Part shown: positions 51,765 through 61,714 of the stretch, piece by piece
How positions within the stretch are numbered: position 1 is the stretch's first letter
How the letters are laid out: every line of letters starts with the position of its first letter
Assembly: GCA_025056305.1 (NCBI GenBank)
Contig: JANWWJ010000043.1
Location: 1 to 64,000, forward strand
Reading direction: 5' to 3'
Length of the DNA stretch: 64,000 nucleotides
Source of the DNA: Chitinophagales bacterium
GTDB taxonomy: Bacteria; Bacteroidota; Bacteroidia; Chitinophagales; UBA10324
Program-made: the position numbers and the translations under genes
The notes under the pieces: generated by a model
Told to the model about the DNA's origin: nothing
Seen by the model: only the letters and a program-made list of their open reading frames with translations
The model's database searches: none

Positions 51765-52583
51765 ATGGCTTATCAACTACTTCGAGGGAAAAAAGGAATC
51801 ATTTCGGGTGCCTTGGACGAAAACTCCATCGCATGGCACGTCGCGTTACGCTGCCATGAAGAGGGTGCTTCGCTCACCCTTACCAATGCTCCCATTGCCT
51901 TACGCATGGGTAAAATCCATGAACTGGCCGAGAAGGTACAGGCAGAAGTCATCCCTGCCGACGCCACCAAATCGGATGACTGGAAAAATCTTTTTACCCG
52001 AGCCAAGGAAATACACGGTGGAGGGGTGGACTTTGTATTGCACAGCATAGGCATGTCGCCGAATGTCCGGAAAAACAAGCCCTATACCGACCTTGACTAC
52101 GATTTCTATTTCAAGACGCTGGATATTTCTGCTGCTTCCTTTCACAAAATGATTCAAACGGCCTATCACTTGGACGCCATCAACGAATGGGGCAGTATCG
52201 TGGGCTTGAGCTACATCGCTGCTCAACGTGTTTTTCCCAACTACAACGACATGGCCGATGCCAAGGCACTTTTAGAATCTATCGCCCGCTGCTGGGGCTA
52301 TCATTACGGAATAAAGAAAAAGGTGCGGGTCAACACAGTGTCGCAATCACCAACGCCCACAACAGCCGGCACCGGTGTAGCTGGCTTCGATGTTTTTTAT
52401 CGTTATGCCGAATTCATGTCACCCCTGGGTAATGCCACAGCCGATGATTGTGCCAACTGGTGCGTGCTGTTGTTTTCTGACCTGAGCCGTAAGGTGACCA
52501 TGCAAAACCTCTACCACGACGGCGGCTATTCCTGTGTCGGAGTCAGTGAAAAATTAATGGAACTTTTTAGCCGCAATGCCTGA
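51765..52583 (+). CDS. fabI: Enoyl-[acyl-carrier-protein] reductase FabI
   Basis: A 272-residue short-chain-dehydrogenase-type enzyme that reduces the enoyl-ACP double bond with NADH in the last step of each fatty-acid elongation cycle. The cofactor loop reads ISGALDENSIAWHVA, the FabI-typical HSIGMSPN follows, and the catalytic Tyr-x6-Lys is NYNDMADAK. The C-terminal LYHDGGYSCVG is usual. The start ATG at 51765 (MAYQLLRGKKGIISG) is preceded by an out-of-frame ATG five bases upstream. It is the target of triclosan-like inhibitors in other bacteria. Confidence 0.95.
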   Translation: MAYQLLRGKKGIISGALDENSIAWHVALRCHEEGASLTLTNAPIALRMGKIHELAEKVQAEVIPADATKSDDWKNLFTRAKEIHGGGVDFVLHSIGMSPNVRKNKPYTDLDYDFYFKTLDISAASFHKMIQTAYHLDAINEWGSIVGLSYIAAQRVFPNYNDMADAKALLESIARCWGYHYGIKKKVRVNTVSQSPTPTTAGTGVAGFDVFYRYAEFMSPLGNATADDCANWCVLLFSDLSRKVTMQNLYHDGGYSCVGVSEKLMELFSRNA

Positions 52584-52622
52584 AGGCGAGGCTAGTTAAA
52601 GGCTTTTTACGAATGAAGAGAA

Positions 52623-55157
52623 TTATATATCCACGCGCTCTTCGGCCTTAGCCTGCCGAACCTCTACCCGCAGCTTTTCGGAGCTGGCCGGATCCGTATC
52701 CACCAACAGCGTGTCACCCCTCTTCAACGATGCATTTAACAGCTCTTCAGCCAATAGGTCCTCTACATATTTCTGAATGGCCCGCTGCAAAGGCCGCGCT
52801 CCGTATTTGACATCGTAGCCTTTGTCTGCAATAAAATTCCGTGCTGCTTCGGTAAGCTCCAGCTGATACCCCAGACCGGCTATACGCTTTTTCAGCTCAC
52901 GCAGCATCAAGTCAATGATTTGGAAGATGTGCTCACGGGTTAAGGAATTGAAGATGATTACGTCATCTACCCGGTTAAGGAATTCGGGTGAGAAAGTACG
53001 TTTCAGGGCATTTTCAATCACGGTGCGCGTGTGCAGGTCTTCCTGATCTTGGCGCGCCTGCGTGGAAAAGCCTATGCCCTGACCGAAGTCTTTGAGTTGT
53101 CGCGCCCCGATGTTTGAGGTCATGATAATGAGCGTGTTTTTGAAATCCACCTTCCGACCCAAACCATCGGTGAGCTGCCCGTCGTCCAACACCTGCAATA
53201 AGATGTTGTAAACATCAGGATGCGCTTTTTCTATTTCATCGAGCAACACCACTGAGTAGGGCTTGCGGCGAACCCGCTCCGTAAGCTGACCTCCTTCCTC
53301 ATAACCCACATAGCCCGGAGGCGCACCGATGAGCCGCGATACGGAGAATTTCTCCATGTATTCGCTCATATCGATGCGAATCAAGGCATCTTCTGTATCA
53401 AACAAGTAGCGCGCAAGCACCTTAGCCAGCTCTGTTTTACCCACGCCTGTTGGTCCTAAGAAGATGAAGGATCCAATGGGCTTGCGCGGATCTTTCAGTC
53501 CGGCACGGTTGCGCTGAATGGCTTTGGTGATCTTGGCCACAGCCTCATCTTGCCCGATAATGCTGCCCCGCAGCTCGTCAGCCATGCGCAGCAAACGGGC
53601 GCTTTCACTTTCGGCCACCCGCTTGACCGGAATGCCCGTCATCATGGCTACAACTTCTGCGATATCATCGGCCGTCACCGGGTAGCGTTTGACACGCGAC
53701 TCTTCTTCCCATTCTATCTTGGCGCGCTCCAGTTCTTCCAACAGCTTCTTCTCGGTGTCGCGCAGGCGGGCGGCTTCCTCATAACGTTGGCTTTTGACCA
53801 CCCGGTTCTTTTCTTGCTTGATCTCTTCAATCCGTTTTTCCAAATCCACAATGCGCTGCGGTACATGAATGTTTTTCAAATGCACTTTTGCCCCTACTTC
53901 ATCCAATACATCAATGGCTTTATCGGGCAGCAACCGATCGGTGATGTAGCGCGACGACAACTTCACACATGCTTCGATAGCCTCATCGGTATAAGTTACA
54001 TTGTGGAATTCTTCATATTTACTCTTGATGTTATTCAAGATCACAATGGTTTCTTCCGGTGACGGGGGATCAATCAGCACTTTTTGAAAGCGGCGGTCCA
54101 GCGCCCCATCCTTTTCGATATACTGGCGGTATTCATCCAGCGTAGAGGCGCCGATACACTGCAGTTCGCCCCGCGACAGGGCCGGCTTAAAGATGTTGGA
54201 AGCATCCAGTGATCCGGTAGCACCTCCGGCACCCACGATGGTGTGGATTTCATCAATGAACAGGATGACGTCGCGGTTTTTTTCCAGCTCATTCATGATG
54301 GCCTTCATGCGCTCTTCAAACTGACCGCGGTATTTGGTACCGGCCACCAATGCGGCCAGGTCCAGCATCACAATCCGCTTGTCAAACAGCACCCTCGATA
54401 CCTTCCGCTGGTGGATGCGCATGGCTAACCCCTCAACGATAGCCGTCTTACCTACCCCTGGTTCCCCGATGAGTACCGGATTATTCTTTTTCCGCCGCGA
54501 CAGAATTTGAGAGACCCGCTCAATCTCCATCTCGCGGCCGACAATCGGGTCGAGCTGACCTTCTTCAGCCTGCCGCGTAATGTCACGACCGAAGTTGTCT
54601 AAAACCGGCGTGCGGCTTTTGGTTGAAGAGCTCTTCCGCGTCGCAGAGCTGCTGCGTACCTTTTCTTCCTCGTATTCTTCCTCTTCGTGCGGCTCGTTGG
54701 AAGCCTGGGCACGCAATTCCTGTTTTTGATACTCCAGTTCCGCTTTGAAACTGTCGTAGTCAACTGAAAACCGATGGAGTAACTCGGCCATGGCCGAGTC
54801 TTTGTTTTTCAGGATGGATAAGACCAAATGTTCGGTGCCAGCCATGTCGGATTGCAGCACCTTGGCTTCCAGCACACTGAGTTTGAGAATTTTTTCGGCT
54901 TGCTTGGTGAGCTGCAGGTTGGTGTTGCGCACATCTCGGCTTTGCGGATGCCCACGCAATGATTCTTCAATGGCTTTGCGAAGCTGTACCAGGTCTACGT
55001 CGAGTGCTTTCAACACGCGAACCGCCATGTTTACTCCATCACGGATCAGCCCCAGCAGCAGGTGTTCGGTGCCGATAAAATCGTGGCGTAGCCGCAGCGC
55101 CTCCTCGCGGCTGTAGCTGATCGCCTCCTTGACCTTCGGAGAAAACTTTGCTTCCAT
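52623..55157 (-). CDS. clpC: AAA+ ATPase ClpC
   Basis: An 844-residue Hsp100 unfoldase that feeds substrates to ClpP. The N-terminal double Clp-N domain is residues ~1-150 ([42 protein letters not shown]). The first AAA+ module has Walker [14 protein letters not shown] and Walker [19 protein letters not shown]-type insert ([19 protein letters not shown]) marks ClpC over ClpA/ClpB. The second module has [14 protein letters not shown] and [14 protein letters not shown]. An acidic low-complexity linker ([12 protein letters not shown]) follows the N-domain. A good promoter lies 50 bases upstream. Confidence 0.95.
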   Translation of the reverse strand: MEAKFSPKVKEAISYSREEALRLRHDFIGTEHLLLGLIRDGVNMAVRVLKALDVDLVQLRKAIEESLRGHPQSRDVRNTNLQLTKQAEKILKLSVLEAKVLQSDMAGTEHLVLSILKNKDSAMAELLHRFSVDYDSFKAELEYQKQELRAQASNEPHEEEEYEEEKVRSSSATRKSSSTKSRTPVLDNFGRDITRQAEEGQLDPIVGREMEIERVSQILSRRKKNNPVLIGEPGVGKTAIVEGLAMRIHQRKVSRVLFDKRIVMLDLAALVAGTKYRGQFEERMKAIMNELEKNRDVILFIDEIHTIVGAGGATGSLDASNIFKPALSRGELQCIGASTLDEYRQYIEKDGALDRRFQKVLIDPPSPEETIVILNNIKSKYEEFHNVTYTDEAIEACVKLSSRYITDRLLPDKAIDVLDEVGAKVHLKNIHVPQRIVDLEKRIEEIKQEKNRVVKSQRYEEAARLRDTEKKLLEELERAKIEWEEESRVKRYPVTADDIAEVVAMMTGIPVKRVAESESARLLRMADELRGSIIGQDEAVAKITKAIQRNRAGLKDPRKPIGSFIFLGPTGVGKTELAKVLARYLFDTEDALIRIDMSEYMEKFSVSRLIGAPPGYVGYEEGGQLTERVRRKPYSVVLLDEIEKAHPDVYNILLQVLDDGQLTDGLGRKVDFKNTLIIMTSNIGARQLKDFGQGIGFSTQARQDQEDLHTRTVIENALKRTFSPEFLNRVDDVIIFNSLTREHIFQIIDLMLRELKKRIAGLGYQLELTEAARNFIADKGYDVKYGARPLQRAIQKYVEDLLAEELLNASLKRGDTLLVDTDPASSEKLRVEVRQAKAEERVDI

Positions 55158-55206
55158 GCCTTTAAACCTGAATCAAAGACCCCGCCAAATTCGGTTGACG
55201 CTTCGC

Positions 55207-55239
55207 CGAAATTAAGGTGAGATGAAGGTATTTACAAAA
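55207..55239 (-). promoter_or_regulatory. Bacteroidota-type promoter of clpC
   Basis: On the minus strand TTTTG (55239-55235) and TAATTTCG (55214-55207) are 20 bases apart, a clean -33/-7 pair. Transcription should begin near 55200, giving a leader of about 45 bases before the ATG at 55157. Confidence 0.55.
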
Positions 55240-55338
55240 TGACCTGTCAATGCATTTGGTTTTCAACAACGCTACGTCATTATGTCCGATGCAGCTTATC
55301 CCTGTGCGTATCTCATGCAAGTTAAATGGAGAATAGCG

Positions 55339-55346
55339 TATTTTGC
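55339..55346 (+). promoter_or_regulatory. TAnnTTGC box upstream of the STAS gene
   Basis: TATTTTGC lies 13 bases before the ATG at 55360. It resembles a shifted TAnnTTTG element and supports starting the STAS protein at 55360 over the upstream in-frame codon at 55282. Confidence 0.35.
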
Positions 55347-55359
55347 GGCAACTTCCCTT

Positions 55360-55740
55360 ATGCGCTACAGCGTCGAAAAAGAAGACAAGTACTGCCTGTT
55401 GCGGCTGGAGGACGAAAAACTCAATTCCCAAAATGCCCCCATGCTCAAGTCCGAAATGATCTTGCTGAATACTGAAGGATACAAGAACATCATTTTGGAT
55501 TTAAGCCCGGTGAAGTATGTGGACAGCAGTGGTTTGAGTGCTATTCTTATTTGCGATCGGCTTTGCCGAAACTCCGGAGGTGTTTTCGTCCTTGCCGGCG
55601 CTGGCGAGCAGGTGCGTCGCCTGTTGCAGATTTCGCAGCTGGATCAAGTGATTCATCTGCTGAATACCTCCGACGAGTCTAAGGATTTTGTACTGATGCA
55701 TGAATTGGAAAACGAACTGCGCGAGCCGGATCAGGCATGA
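55360..55740 (+). CDS. STAS-domain protein (anti-sigma factor antagonist-like)
   Basis: A 126-residue protein made almost entirely of a STAS domain. The key loop is LDLSPVKYVDSSGLSAIL with DSSGL at residues 55-59; the serine there is the phosphorylation site in SpoIIAA-type antagonists. By family knowledge it would switch a partner by cycles of phosphorylation, but no anti-sigma kinase gene is nearby. It overlaps the RNase Z gene by four bases (ATGA), an association I recognise from other Bacteroidota. Confidence 0.85.
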   Translation: MRYSVEKEDKYCLLRLEDEKLNSQNAPMLKSEMILLNTEGYKNIILDLSPVKYVDSSGLSAILICDRLCRNSGGVFVLAGAGEQVRRLLQISQLDQVIHLLNTSDESKDFVLMHELENELREPDQA

Positions 55741-56669
55741 CCTTTGAAGTCCTTATTCTGGGGAGCAATTCCTCCATTCCCGTTCACGGCCGCCACCCCA
55801 CGGCCCAAATTGTGCACCACGATGAGCAATACTTCTTGGTGGACTGCGGCGAAGGCACACAGATGCGCATGGCTGCATTCAAAGTAAAGCGCAGTAAAAT
55901 TCAGCACATCTTTATCTCTCACTTACATGGCGACCATTATTTTGGCTTAATAGGCTTGCTTACCTCTTACCATTTGTTGCAACGCCAAACTCCGCTCCAC
56001 ATCTACAGTCCACCCGGCCTCGAGGAAATCATCAATTTACAGTTCCGCTATTCCGACACCCGACTCGTTTTTCCATTACACTTTCATGTTTTTTCCGGCC
56101 AAACGATGGAGACCCTATATGAATCCGATACGCTGACCATAAGCACATTGCCCATGCAACACCGCATCCCCTGCTGTGGTTTTTTGTTTCGGGAGAAAAA
56201 AGGGTTAAAGCGTCTCAAGCCCGGTGTGGCCGAGCGTTATCGCTTACCAACTCCAATGATTGCTCAACTGCGTCAGGGAAAAAATGTTTGGTGGAACGAT
56301 ATCGAACTCAAAAGCGAGGAAGTAACTACCGAGCCACCCCCGCCGGCAACCTACGCTTTCTTTAGCGATACCCGTTACGATGAACGACTGGCCGAACCTA
56401 TTGCTGGCATTGATCTGCTGTATCATGAAGCCACTTTTCTTAGTGGGTTGGAAGAACGCGCAGCCCTAACCCACCACAGTACAGCCGCACAGGCGGCACT
56501 TTTGGCCCAAAAAGCGGGTGTTAAGCATTTGTTGCTCGGACATTTTGGATCCCGATATCCTGAGCTAGAACCCTTGTTGAACGAGGCAAAAGCCATATTT
56601 CCTCATGTACAGCTTGCTTTAGAGGGCCATCGCTATGCCGTGCGCCAGCCTGCCCCTTCCTTGGTCTGA
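55737..56669 (+). CDS. rnz: Ribonuclease Z
   Basis: A 310-residue metallo-beta-lactamase-fold nuclease that trims the 3' trailer of tRNA precursors. The zinc ligands start with HLHGDH (His62, His64, Asp66, His67) in the stretch SHLHGDHYFGLIGLL, and the tRNA-contacting region and the C-terminal LLLGHFGSRY are family-typical. Because tRNA-Ile in this window lacks an encoded CCA, this enzyme is expected to process its 3' end. It ends six bases before the convergent pruA gene. Confidence 0.93.
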   Translation: MTFEVLILGSNSSIPVHGRHPTAQIVHHDEQYFLVDCGEGTQMRMAAFKVKRSKIQHIFISHLHGDHYFGLIGLLTSYHLLQRQTPLHIYSPPGLEEIINLQFRYSDTRLVFPLHFHVFSGQTMETLYESDTLTISTLPMQHRIPCCGFLFREKKGLKRLKPGVAERYRLPTPMIAQLRQGKNVWWNDIELKSEEVTTEPPPPATYAFFSDTRYDERLAEPIAGIDLLYHEATFLSGLEERAALTHHSTAAQAALLAQKAGVKHLLLGHFGSRYPELEPLLNEAKAIFPHVQLALEGHRYAVRQPAPSLV

Positions 56670-56674
56670 AAAGC

Positions 56675-58300
56675 TCAGGCCTCCATGAAGGGGTAGCGGT
56701 AGTCGCGCGGGGGTACAAACGTCTCTTTAATCGCACGGGGCGAAACCCAACGAAGTAGGTTGATGGCACTTCCTGCTTTATCGTTGGTGCCGGAAGCCCG
56801 CGAGCCACCAAAAGGTTGCTGGGCCACAATAGCTCCTGTGGGCTTGTCGTTGATGTAAAAATTTCCGGCAGCGTGGCGCAACTGCTCGGTAGCCAATCGG
56901 ATGGCTGCACGGTCTTGTGCAAAAACCGAACCCGTAAGGCCGTAGGGCGATGTGCGATCCACCAACGTTAAGACTTCTTCATATCTATTTTCATCATATA
57001 CGAAAATGGTTAATATAGGTCCAAACAATTCCTCGCACATAGTCACGTAATGGGGATCGTCCACGCGCAAGATGGTAGGCGCGATAAAATAGCCGACCGA
57101 CCGGTCGGAGGTACCTCCGGTCACTACCTCAATGCCGTCAGCCTTAGCCCGCTCAATATATCCGACCAGTTTGTCGTAAGCCGCCTGGTCGATAACGGCA
57201 TTGAAGAAGTTGCGAAAATCTTCCGGGCTGCCTATGGCAAAGGAATTCACTTGTTCTTGCAACAAGAGTTTGACGCGCGGCCATAGGTTAGAAGGAATGT
57301 AGGCGCGCGAGGCGGCAGAACACTTTTGTCCTTGGTATTCAAAAGCACCTCGGCTCAAGGCCGTCACCAGCGCCAGCGGATCGGCACTGGCATGTGCCAC
57401 CACAAAATCTTTCCCGCCGGTTTCCCCTACGATTCGGGGGTATGACTTATAGGTGCTGATATTGGCGCCAATGGTCCTCCACATGCTTTGAAATACGGCC
57501 GTGGATCCGGTGAAATGGATACCGGCAAAATCGGGATGCGCAAAGCAAATCTTGGCCGTCTCAGCACCATCGGTATAGATCAAGTTGATGACGCCATCGG
57601 GCAGGCCTGCCTCACGCAGTACTTGCATAATCACCCATGCCGAATAGATCTGCGTGTTGGCCGGTTTCCATACGACTGTGTTTCCCATCATGGCGGGAGC
57701 CGACGGTAGGTTACCCGCTATCGAGGTAAAGTTGAACGGCGTAATGGCTACCACAAACCCTTCGAGCGGGCGTTGTTCCGTGCGGTTCCAAACGCCCTGA
57801 ACTGAAATCGGCTGCTGCTGATAGATCTCCCATGCAAAATAGGCATTGAAGCGCCAGAAGTCGCCCAGCTCACAGGCAGCATCGATCTCGGCCTGAAACA
57901 CATTTTTGGACTGGCACAGCATGGTGGCGGCGTTGATCAGCGCTCGGTACGGGCCGGTGAGTAGTTCGGCTGCCTTTAAAAAAATGGCCAAACGGTCTTC
58001 CCACCCGAAATGTTCCCATTGCTTTTTGGCTGCTAGGGCTGCTGTTATGGCCTGCTCGATATGTGTGGTATTACCTTTATGATAGAATCCTAATGTATGA
58101 TGGATTTCATGGGGCGGATGTATGGCCTGCAGATGACCGGTACGTATTTCTCGGCCTCCGATAAACATGGGTATGTCCCACTGCTGCTGCTTCAGCTGTC
58201 GTAACATTTGTTGCAACTGCTGGCGTTCGGGTGATCCGGGAAGGTATTGGAGCACCGGCTCATTGACCGGCCGGGGCACCTGGAAAAAACCTGCGCTCAT
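56675..58300 (-). CDS. pruA: 1-pyrroline-5-carboxylate dehydrogenase
   Basis: A 541-residue aldehyde dehydrogenase that oxidises glutamate semialdehyde/P5C to glutamate with NAD+, the second step of proline catabolism. The N-terminus (PVNEPVLQYLPGSPERQQL) is the P5CDH-type arm. The catalytic Glu lies in VGETGGKDFVVAH and the catalytic Cys in YQGQKCSAASRAYIP. The C-terminus FGGSRASGTNDKAGS is family-typical. No putA/prodh gene is adjacent, so the first step is encoded elsewhere. A TATCTTTG box lies on the minus strand 70 bases upstream. Confidence 0.94.
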   Translation of the reverse strand: MSAGFFQVPRPVNEPVLQYLPGSPERQQLQQMLRQLKQQQWDIPMFIGGREIRTGHLQAIHPPHEIHHTLGFYHKGNTTHIEQAITAALAAKKQWEHFGWEDRLAIFLKAAELLTGPYRALINAATMLCQSKNVFQAEIDAACELGDFWRFNAYFAWEIYQQQPISVQGVWNRTEQRPLEGFVVAITPFNFTSIAGNLPSAPAMMGNTVVWKPANTQIYSAWVIMQVLREAGLPDGVINLIYTDGAETAKICFAHPDFAGIHFTGSTAVFQSMWRTIGANISTYKSYPRIVGETGGKDFVVAHASADPLALVTALSRGAFEYQGQKCSAASRAYIPSNLWPRVKLLLQEQVNSFAIGSPEDFRNFFNAVIDQAAYDKLVGYIERAKADGIEVVTGGTSDRSVGYFIAPTILRVDDPHYVTMCEELFGPILTIFVYDENRYEEVLTLVDRTSPYGLTGSVFAQDRAAIRLATEQLRHAAGNFYINDKPTGAIVAQQPFGGSRASGTNDKAGSAINLLRWVSPRAIKETFVPPRDYRYPFMEA

Positions 58301-58370
58301 TTAAAAAAATTTTATGCGTACACGAGGGTGATGACTCTTAGTGGGCAATGGGTTGAGAAAAAATTTTCCG

Positions 58371-58378
58371 CAAAGATA
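58371..58378 (-). promoter_or_regulatory. TAnnTTTG box upstream of pruA
   Basis: The minus strand reads TATCTTTG, an exact match, 70 bases before the pruA ATG. No paired -33 TTG at normal spacing is evident. Confidence 0.35.
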
Positions 58379-58407
58379 GACGTTACTAAAGGTGGCTGTT
58401 GAAAACT

Positions 58408-58429
58408 CTGCCAGGGTCAACTCTGGCAG
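58408..58429. repeat. 7-bp inverted repeat between pruA and ftsK
   Basis: CTGCCAG (58408-58414) and CTGGCAG (58423-58429) flank an eight-base spacer that itself continues a partial direct repeat of CAACTCTG-like text. It lies in the divergent region and may be an operator; this is based on symmetry only. Confidence 0.3.
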
Positions 58430-58471
58430 GCTTTGTCGGCCAATAACTTTACCCGCTGAGCATCTCCGCTT

Positions 58472-60955
58472 ATGTCGCGCCAACGTACTGAAGCCGATGA
58501 AATGCCGACGGCGGCAAGTCAGGGTAAAAGTGCGCGCTCCCCACAACGCAAACGAAAAGACAAAAAGGCACAGCTGCACCTTTGGTCTGCACTTACCTCA
58601 CCCCGAACACAAAGACTCGTCGGCTTGTCGTTGCTGCTGCTAAGCAGCTTTTTGTTGTTGGCTTTCGGTTCCTACCTGTTCACTTGGCAGGAAGATCAAG
58701 ACAAGGTGTTTCGGTTCCGTTGGCACGAATTTCTGCTGGGAACCTTTCCCGTGGCCAATCATTTGGGCCGGCTCGGCGCCTATATATCCCATCTTTTCTT
58801 TTACAATGGCTTTGGCATCAGTAGCTTTTTGTTCATCCTGCTCACAGCAAGTGTGGGAATCAATCTTGTTTTACAGAAAAAAATTTTTAATACATTCAAG
58901 CTGGCGGTTCTGTCGTTGTTTGGCCTGTTGTTTTTACCCACGGCAATCTCTTTCCTTGCGGGTCTTACTGCCTTTGCATGGGCCGGAGCCGTCGGCCACT
59001 GGCTTTCCAACTGGCTCACCGGCTTTTTGGGCGAAGCAGGGACTGCCTTGCTGCTGGTATTTGCCTTATTGGTGTTGGCCATAGCCACTGCCAACCGATG
59101 GTGGAAGCTGCCCGAGCGGAAAATGGAATCAGCTGATTCAGTTCAGCCAGCACTTAAATCAGAACAACCACAGGTAGATGCTGTGCAGGAAAAGCCTGAG
59201 CTGGAGATGATTCTGATGGAGCGCCCTCATGAAGAAGGTCTCAGCCAGCCTATTCATACCCCCAAGCCTATTGAGGAAGACTTATCCGGCGGCGCCGAGC
59301 AAAGATTGAATAAGACCATACCGGATTTGTCTGTATCACCCTCAGAAACCCCGAGCACGGCTCAAGCTCATCAGGTAGAACTTACCATTGTAGAAACAGT
59401 AGAGGAAACTTTATGCGACACCGAAACCGAGCCACAAGGCGACTACGATCCCACCCTGGACCTCAGCAATTATGAATTTCCCCCCCTGGATTTGTTGGAA
59501 CAATACGGCAACGACAAACCTCGTGTCGATGCCGAAGAGCTCATGCAAAACAAGGATCAGATCGTCACCACCTTACGCAACTATGGCATAGAAATCCAAA
59601 GCATCAAGGCAACGGTGGGTCCTACGGTTACCTTGTACGAAATCGTACCGGCACCCGGTATTCGTATTTCCAAGATCAAAAATTTGGAAGATGACATTGC
59701 CTTGAGTCTTGCTGCCCTGGGGATCCGCATCATAGCACCCATACCGGGAAAGGGAACCATCGGCATTGAGGTACCCAATGCCCATAAGGAAATCGTTTCT
59801 ATGCGCACCCTCCTGGCATCGGAAAAATTTCAGCACAGCAACATGGAATTGCCTATAGCCCTGGGCAAAACCATCGGTAACGAAATCTTTCTCGCCGACC
59901 TGGCACGCATGCCACACCTGCTCATGGCCGGTGCTACCGGTCAGGGAAAGTCGGTAGGCATCAATGCTATACTGGTTTCTTTGTTATTCAAGAAGCATCC
60001 CTCGCAGGTAAAGTTTGTACTCATTGATCCAAAAAAAGTAGAACTCTCGCTTTATGCCGCTCTCGAACGGCACTACTTGGCCAAACTGCCAAATGAGGAC
60101 GATGCCATCATCATGGACACGCGAAAGGTGGTTAACACGCTTAAAGCCTTAACCATAGAAATGGAACAGCGTTATGATCTGCTGAAGGAAGCGCAGTGTC
60201 GTAACGTCAAAGAATACAATGCCAAGTTCGTGCGCCGCCAGCTCAAGCCACATCAGGGGCATCGCTACCTCCCCTATATTGTTTTGGTAATTGATGAATT
60301 TGCCGATCTGATCATGACGGCAGGCAAGGAGATTGAGACCCCCATGACGCGGCTGGCGCAATTGGCCCGTGCCATAGGGATCCACCTGATCATTGCCACC
60401 CAACGCCCTTCGGTAAACATCATCACCGGTACCATTAAGGCCAACTTTCCTGCCCGCATTGCCTTCAAGGTTACCTCCAAAGTTGACAGTCGTACCATTT
60501 TAGATCAGGGAGGAGCTGAGCAATTGGTGGGTCGCGGCGACATGCTCTTGTCGTTGGGAAGCGACCTTTTGCGTCTGCAATGTGGTTATGTGGATACCGC
60601 CGAAGTAGAGCGCATCTGTGCGCACATTGCGCGGCAGCGCGGATACCCGCAGGCGCATCTGTTGCCGGAAGTTAAAGAAGAGCGGCCCGATGAACTGGAA
60701 GGGACTGACCCTTCGCAGCGAGATGAATTGTTTGAAGAAGCAGCCCGCCTGGTCGTGCAGTACCAGCAAGGTTCGACATCGCTTATCCAACGCCGGCTGA
60801 AGTTAGGTTACAACCGCGCGGGCCGACTGATGGATCAATTGGAAGCCGCCGGCATTGTGGGTCCCAATCAGGGCAGCAAAGCTCGCGAAGTGCTTATACA
60901 TTCCGAAGCGGAACTGGAACAATATTTGAACTCCCTGGCCGCAGGTAAAGGCTAA
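58472..60955 (+). CDS. ftsK: DNA translocase FtsK/SpoIIIE
   Basis: An 827-residue motor that pumps DNA at the division septum and helps resolve chromosome dimers. The N-terminus is basic, then about four transmembrane segments occupy residues ~50-215 (LSLLLLSSFLLLAFGSYLF, GISSFLFILLTASVGINLVL, LAVLSLFGLLFLPTAISFLAGL, ALLLVFALLVLAIATA). A Pro/Glu-rich linker follows to ~330, then the alpha/beta RecA-like motor with Walker A GATGQGKSVG at ~486 and Walker B IVLVIDEFADLI. The C-terminal gamma winged helix (QGSTSLIQRRLKLGYNRAGRL) reads polarity sequences. lolA follows 39 bases downstream, as in other Bacteroidota. Confidence 0.95.
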   Translation: MSRQRTEADEMPTAASQGKSARSPQRKRKDKKAQLHLWSALTSPRTQRLVGLSLLLLSSFLLLAFGSYLFTWQEDQDKVFRFRWHEFLLGTFPVANHLGRLGAYISHLFFYNGFGISSFLFILLTASVGINLVLQKKIFNTFKLAVLSLFGLLFLPTAISFLAGLTAFAWAGAVGHWLSNWLTGFLGEAGTALLLVFALLVLAIATANRWWKLPERKMESADSVQPALKSEQPQVDAVQEKPELEMILMERPHEEGLSQPIHTPKPIEEDLSGGAEQRLNKTIPDLSVSPSETPSTAQAHQVELTIVETVEETLCDTETEPQGDYDPTLDLSNYEFPPLDLLEQYGNDKPRVDAEELMQNKDQIVTTLRNYGIEIQSIKATVGPTVTLYEIVPAPGIRISKIKNLEDDIALSLAALGIRIIAPIPGKGTIGIEVPNAHKEIVSMRTLLASEKFQHSNMELPIALGKTIGNEIFLADLARMPHLLMAGATGQGKSVGINAILVSLLFKKHPSQVKFVLIDPKKVELSLYAALERHYLAKLPNEDDAIIMDTRKVVNTLKALTIEMEQRYDLLKEAQCRNVKEYNAKFVRRQLKPHQGHRYLPYIVLVIDEFADLIMTAGKEIETPMTRLAQLARAIGIHLIIATQRPSVNIITGTIKANFPARIAFKVTSKVDSRTILDQGGAEQLVGRGDMLLSLGSDLLRLQCGYVDTAEVERICAHIARQRGYPQAHLLPEVKEERPDELEGTDPSQRDELFEEAARLVVQYQQGSTSLIQRRLKLGYNRAGRLMDQLEAAGIVGPNQGSKAREVLIHSEAELEQYLNSLAAGKG

Positions 60956-60994
60956 TTAGTGAACTTTGCCAGCAGAGAGCATTGAGCAGTTTTT

Positions 60995-61645
60995 ATGAAG
61001 ACATGGACCAGGGGTGCCCTTTGCGGTGTGTTGCTCTTCTCATGTAGTGCGGCAGCGCAGCAAAACGACCCTCGCGCCACGCAAATCCTCAACAGCGTCA
61101 GCGCCACATACAAAGAACTTAAATCAGCGCAGGCTGACTTTTCAATCCGCATTGAAAGCCCTCATTCCAAAACGCCGGATGTACAGACCGGCACCTTATT
61201 CATCAAAGGAAACAAGTACAAACTCTCGTTAAAAAATCAGGAAGTAATCAGCGACAACGTCACCGTTTGGACCTATCTCAAAGAAGCCAACGAAGTGCAG
61301 GTCAGTCATTATGAACCGGACGAAAACACCATTACACCCATTCAGTTGTTTACCTTATATGAAAAAGACTTTTTATATGCTTTCACCGAAGAGAAGCAAA
61401 TGCAGGGAAAAACCATCCAGTATATTGAGTTGACGCCTTTGGATAAGTCCAAACCTTATTTTAAGGTACGGTTGGGCATAGATAAAGCAACTCGCACGGT
61501 TCAAAGTGCCGTGGTATTCGACAAAAACGGAAATCGCTATCACTTCGAAATCCGCAATTTCGTTGCGAACCCTGCATTGGCCGATTCCTTTTTCCAGTTT
61601 GACCCCCGCGCCTATCCAGGGATCGAAATCGTCGATCTGCGCTGA
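60995..61645 (+). CDS. lolA: Outer-membrane lipoprotein carrier protein LolA
   Basis: A 216-residue periplasmic chaperone that carries lipoproteins from the inner to the outer membrane. A signal peptide (ALCGVLLFSCSAAAQQ) precedes the LolA fold: LNSVSATYKELKSAQADFSI, GTLFIKGNKYKLSLKNQEVISD, TVWTYLKEANEVQVSHYEP and the C-terminal FFQFDPRAYPGIEIVDLR. A cysteine sits before the signal cleavage region, but family context argues for a soluble protein. It supports the lipoproteins found here (BamD, the di-heme peroxidase, the 63 kb protein). Confidence 0.9.
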   Translation: MKTWTRGALCGVLLFSCSAAAQQNDPRATQILNSVSATYKELKSAQADFSIRIESPHSKTPDVQTGTLFIKGNKYKLSLKNQEVISDNVTVWTYLKEANEVQVSHYEPDENTITPIQLFTLYEKDFLYAFTEEKQMQGKTIQYIELTPLDKSKPYFKVRLGIDKATRTVQSAVVFDKNGNRYHFEIRNFVANPALADSFFQFDPRAYPGIEIVDLR

Positions 61646-61714
61646 ACCTATCCACTCCTGAGGTTCACCGCGCCCTTACTATCTTGCGCTGCATAACATT
61701 TTGACAGCAAGGCA

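Noticed and set aside
53550-54062. 170-residue open frame opposite clpC
   Set aside because: Antisense shadow of the highly conserved ClpC gene, with no family match.
61643-61667. Terminator after lolA (TGAACCT...AGGTTCA)
   Set aside because: A 7-bp stem with an 11-base loop and no T-tract; it includes the stop codon and is probably chance.
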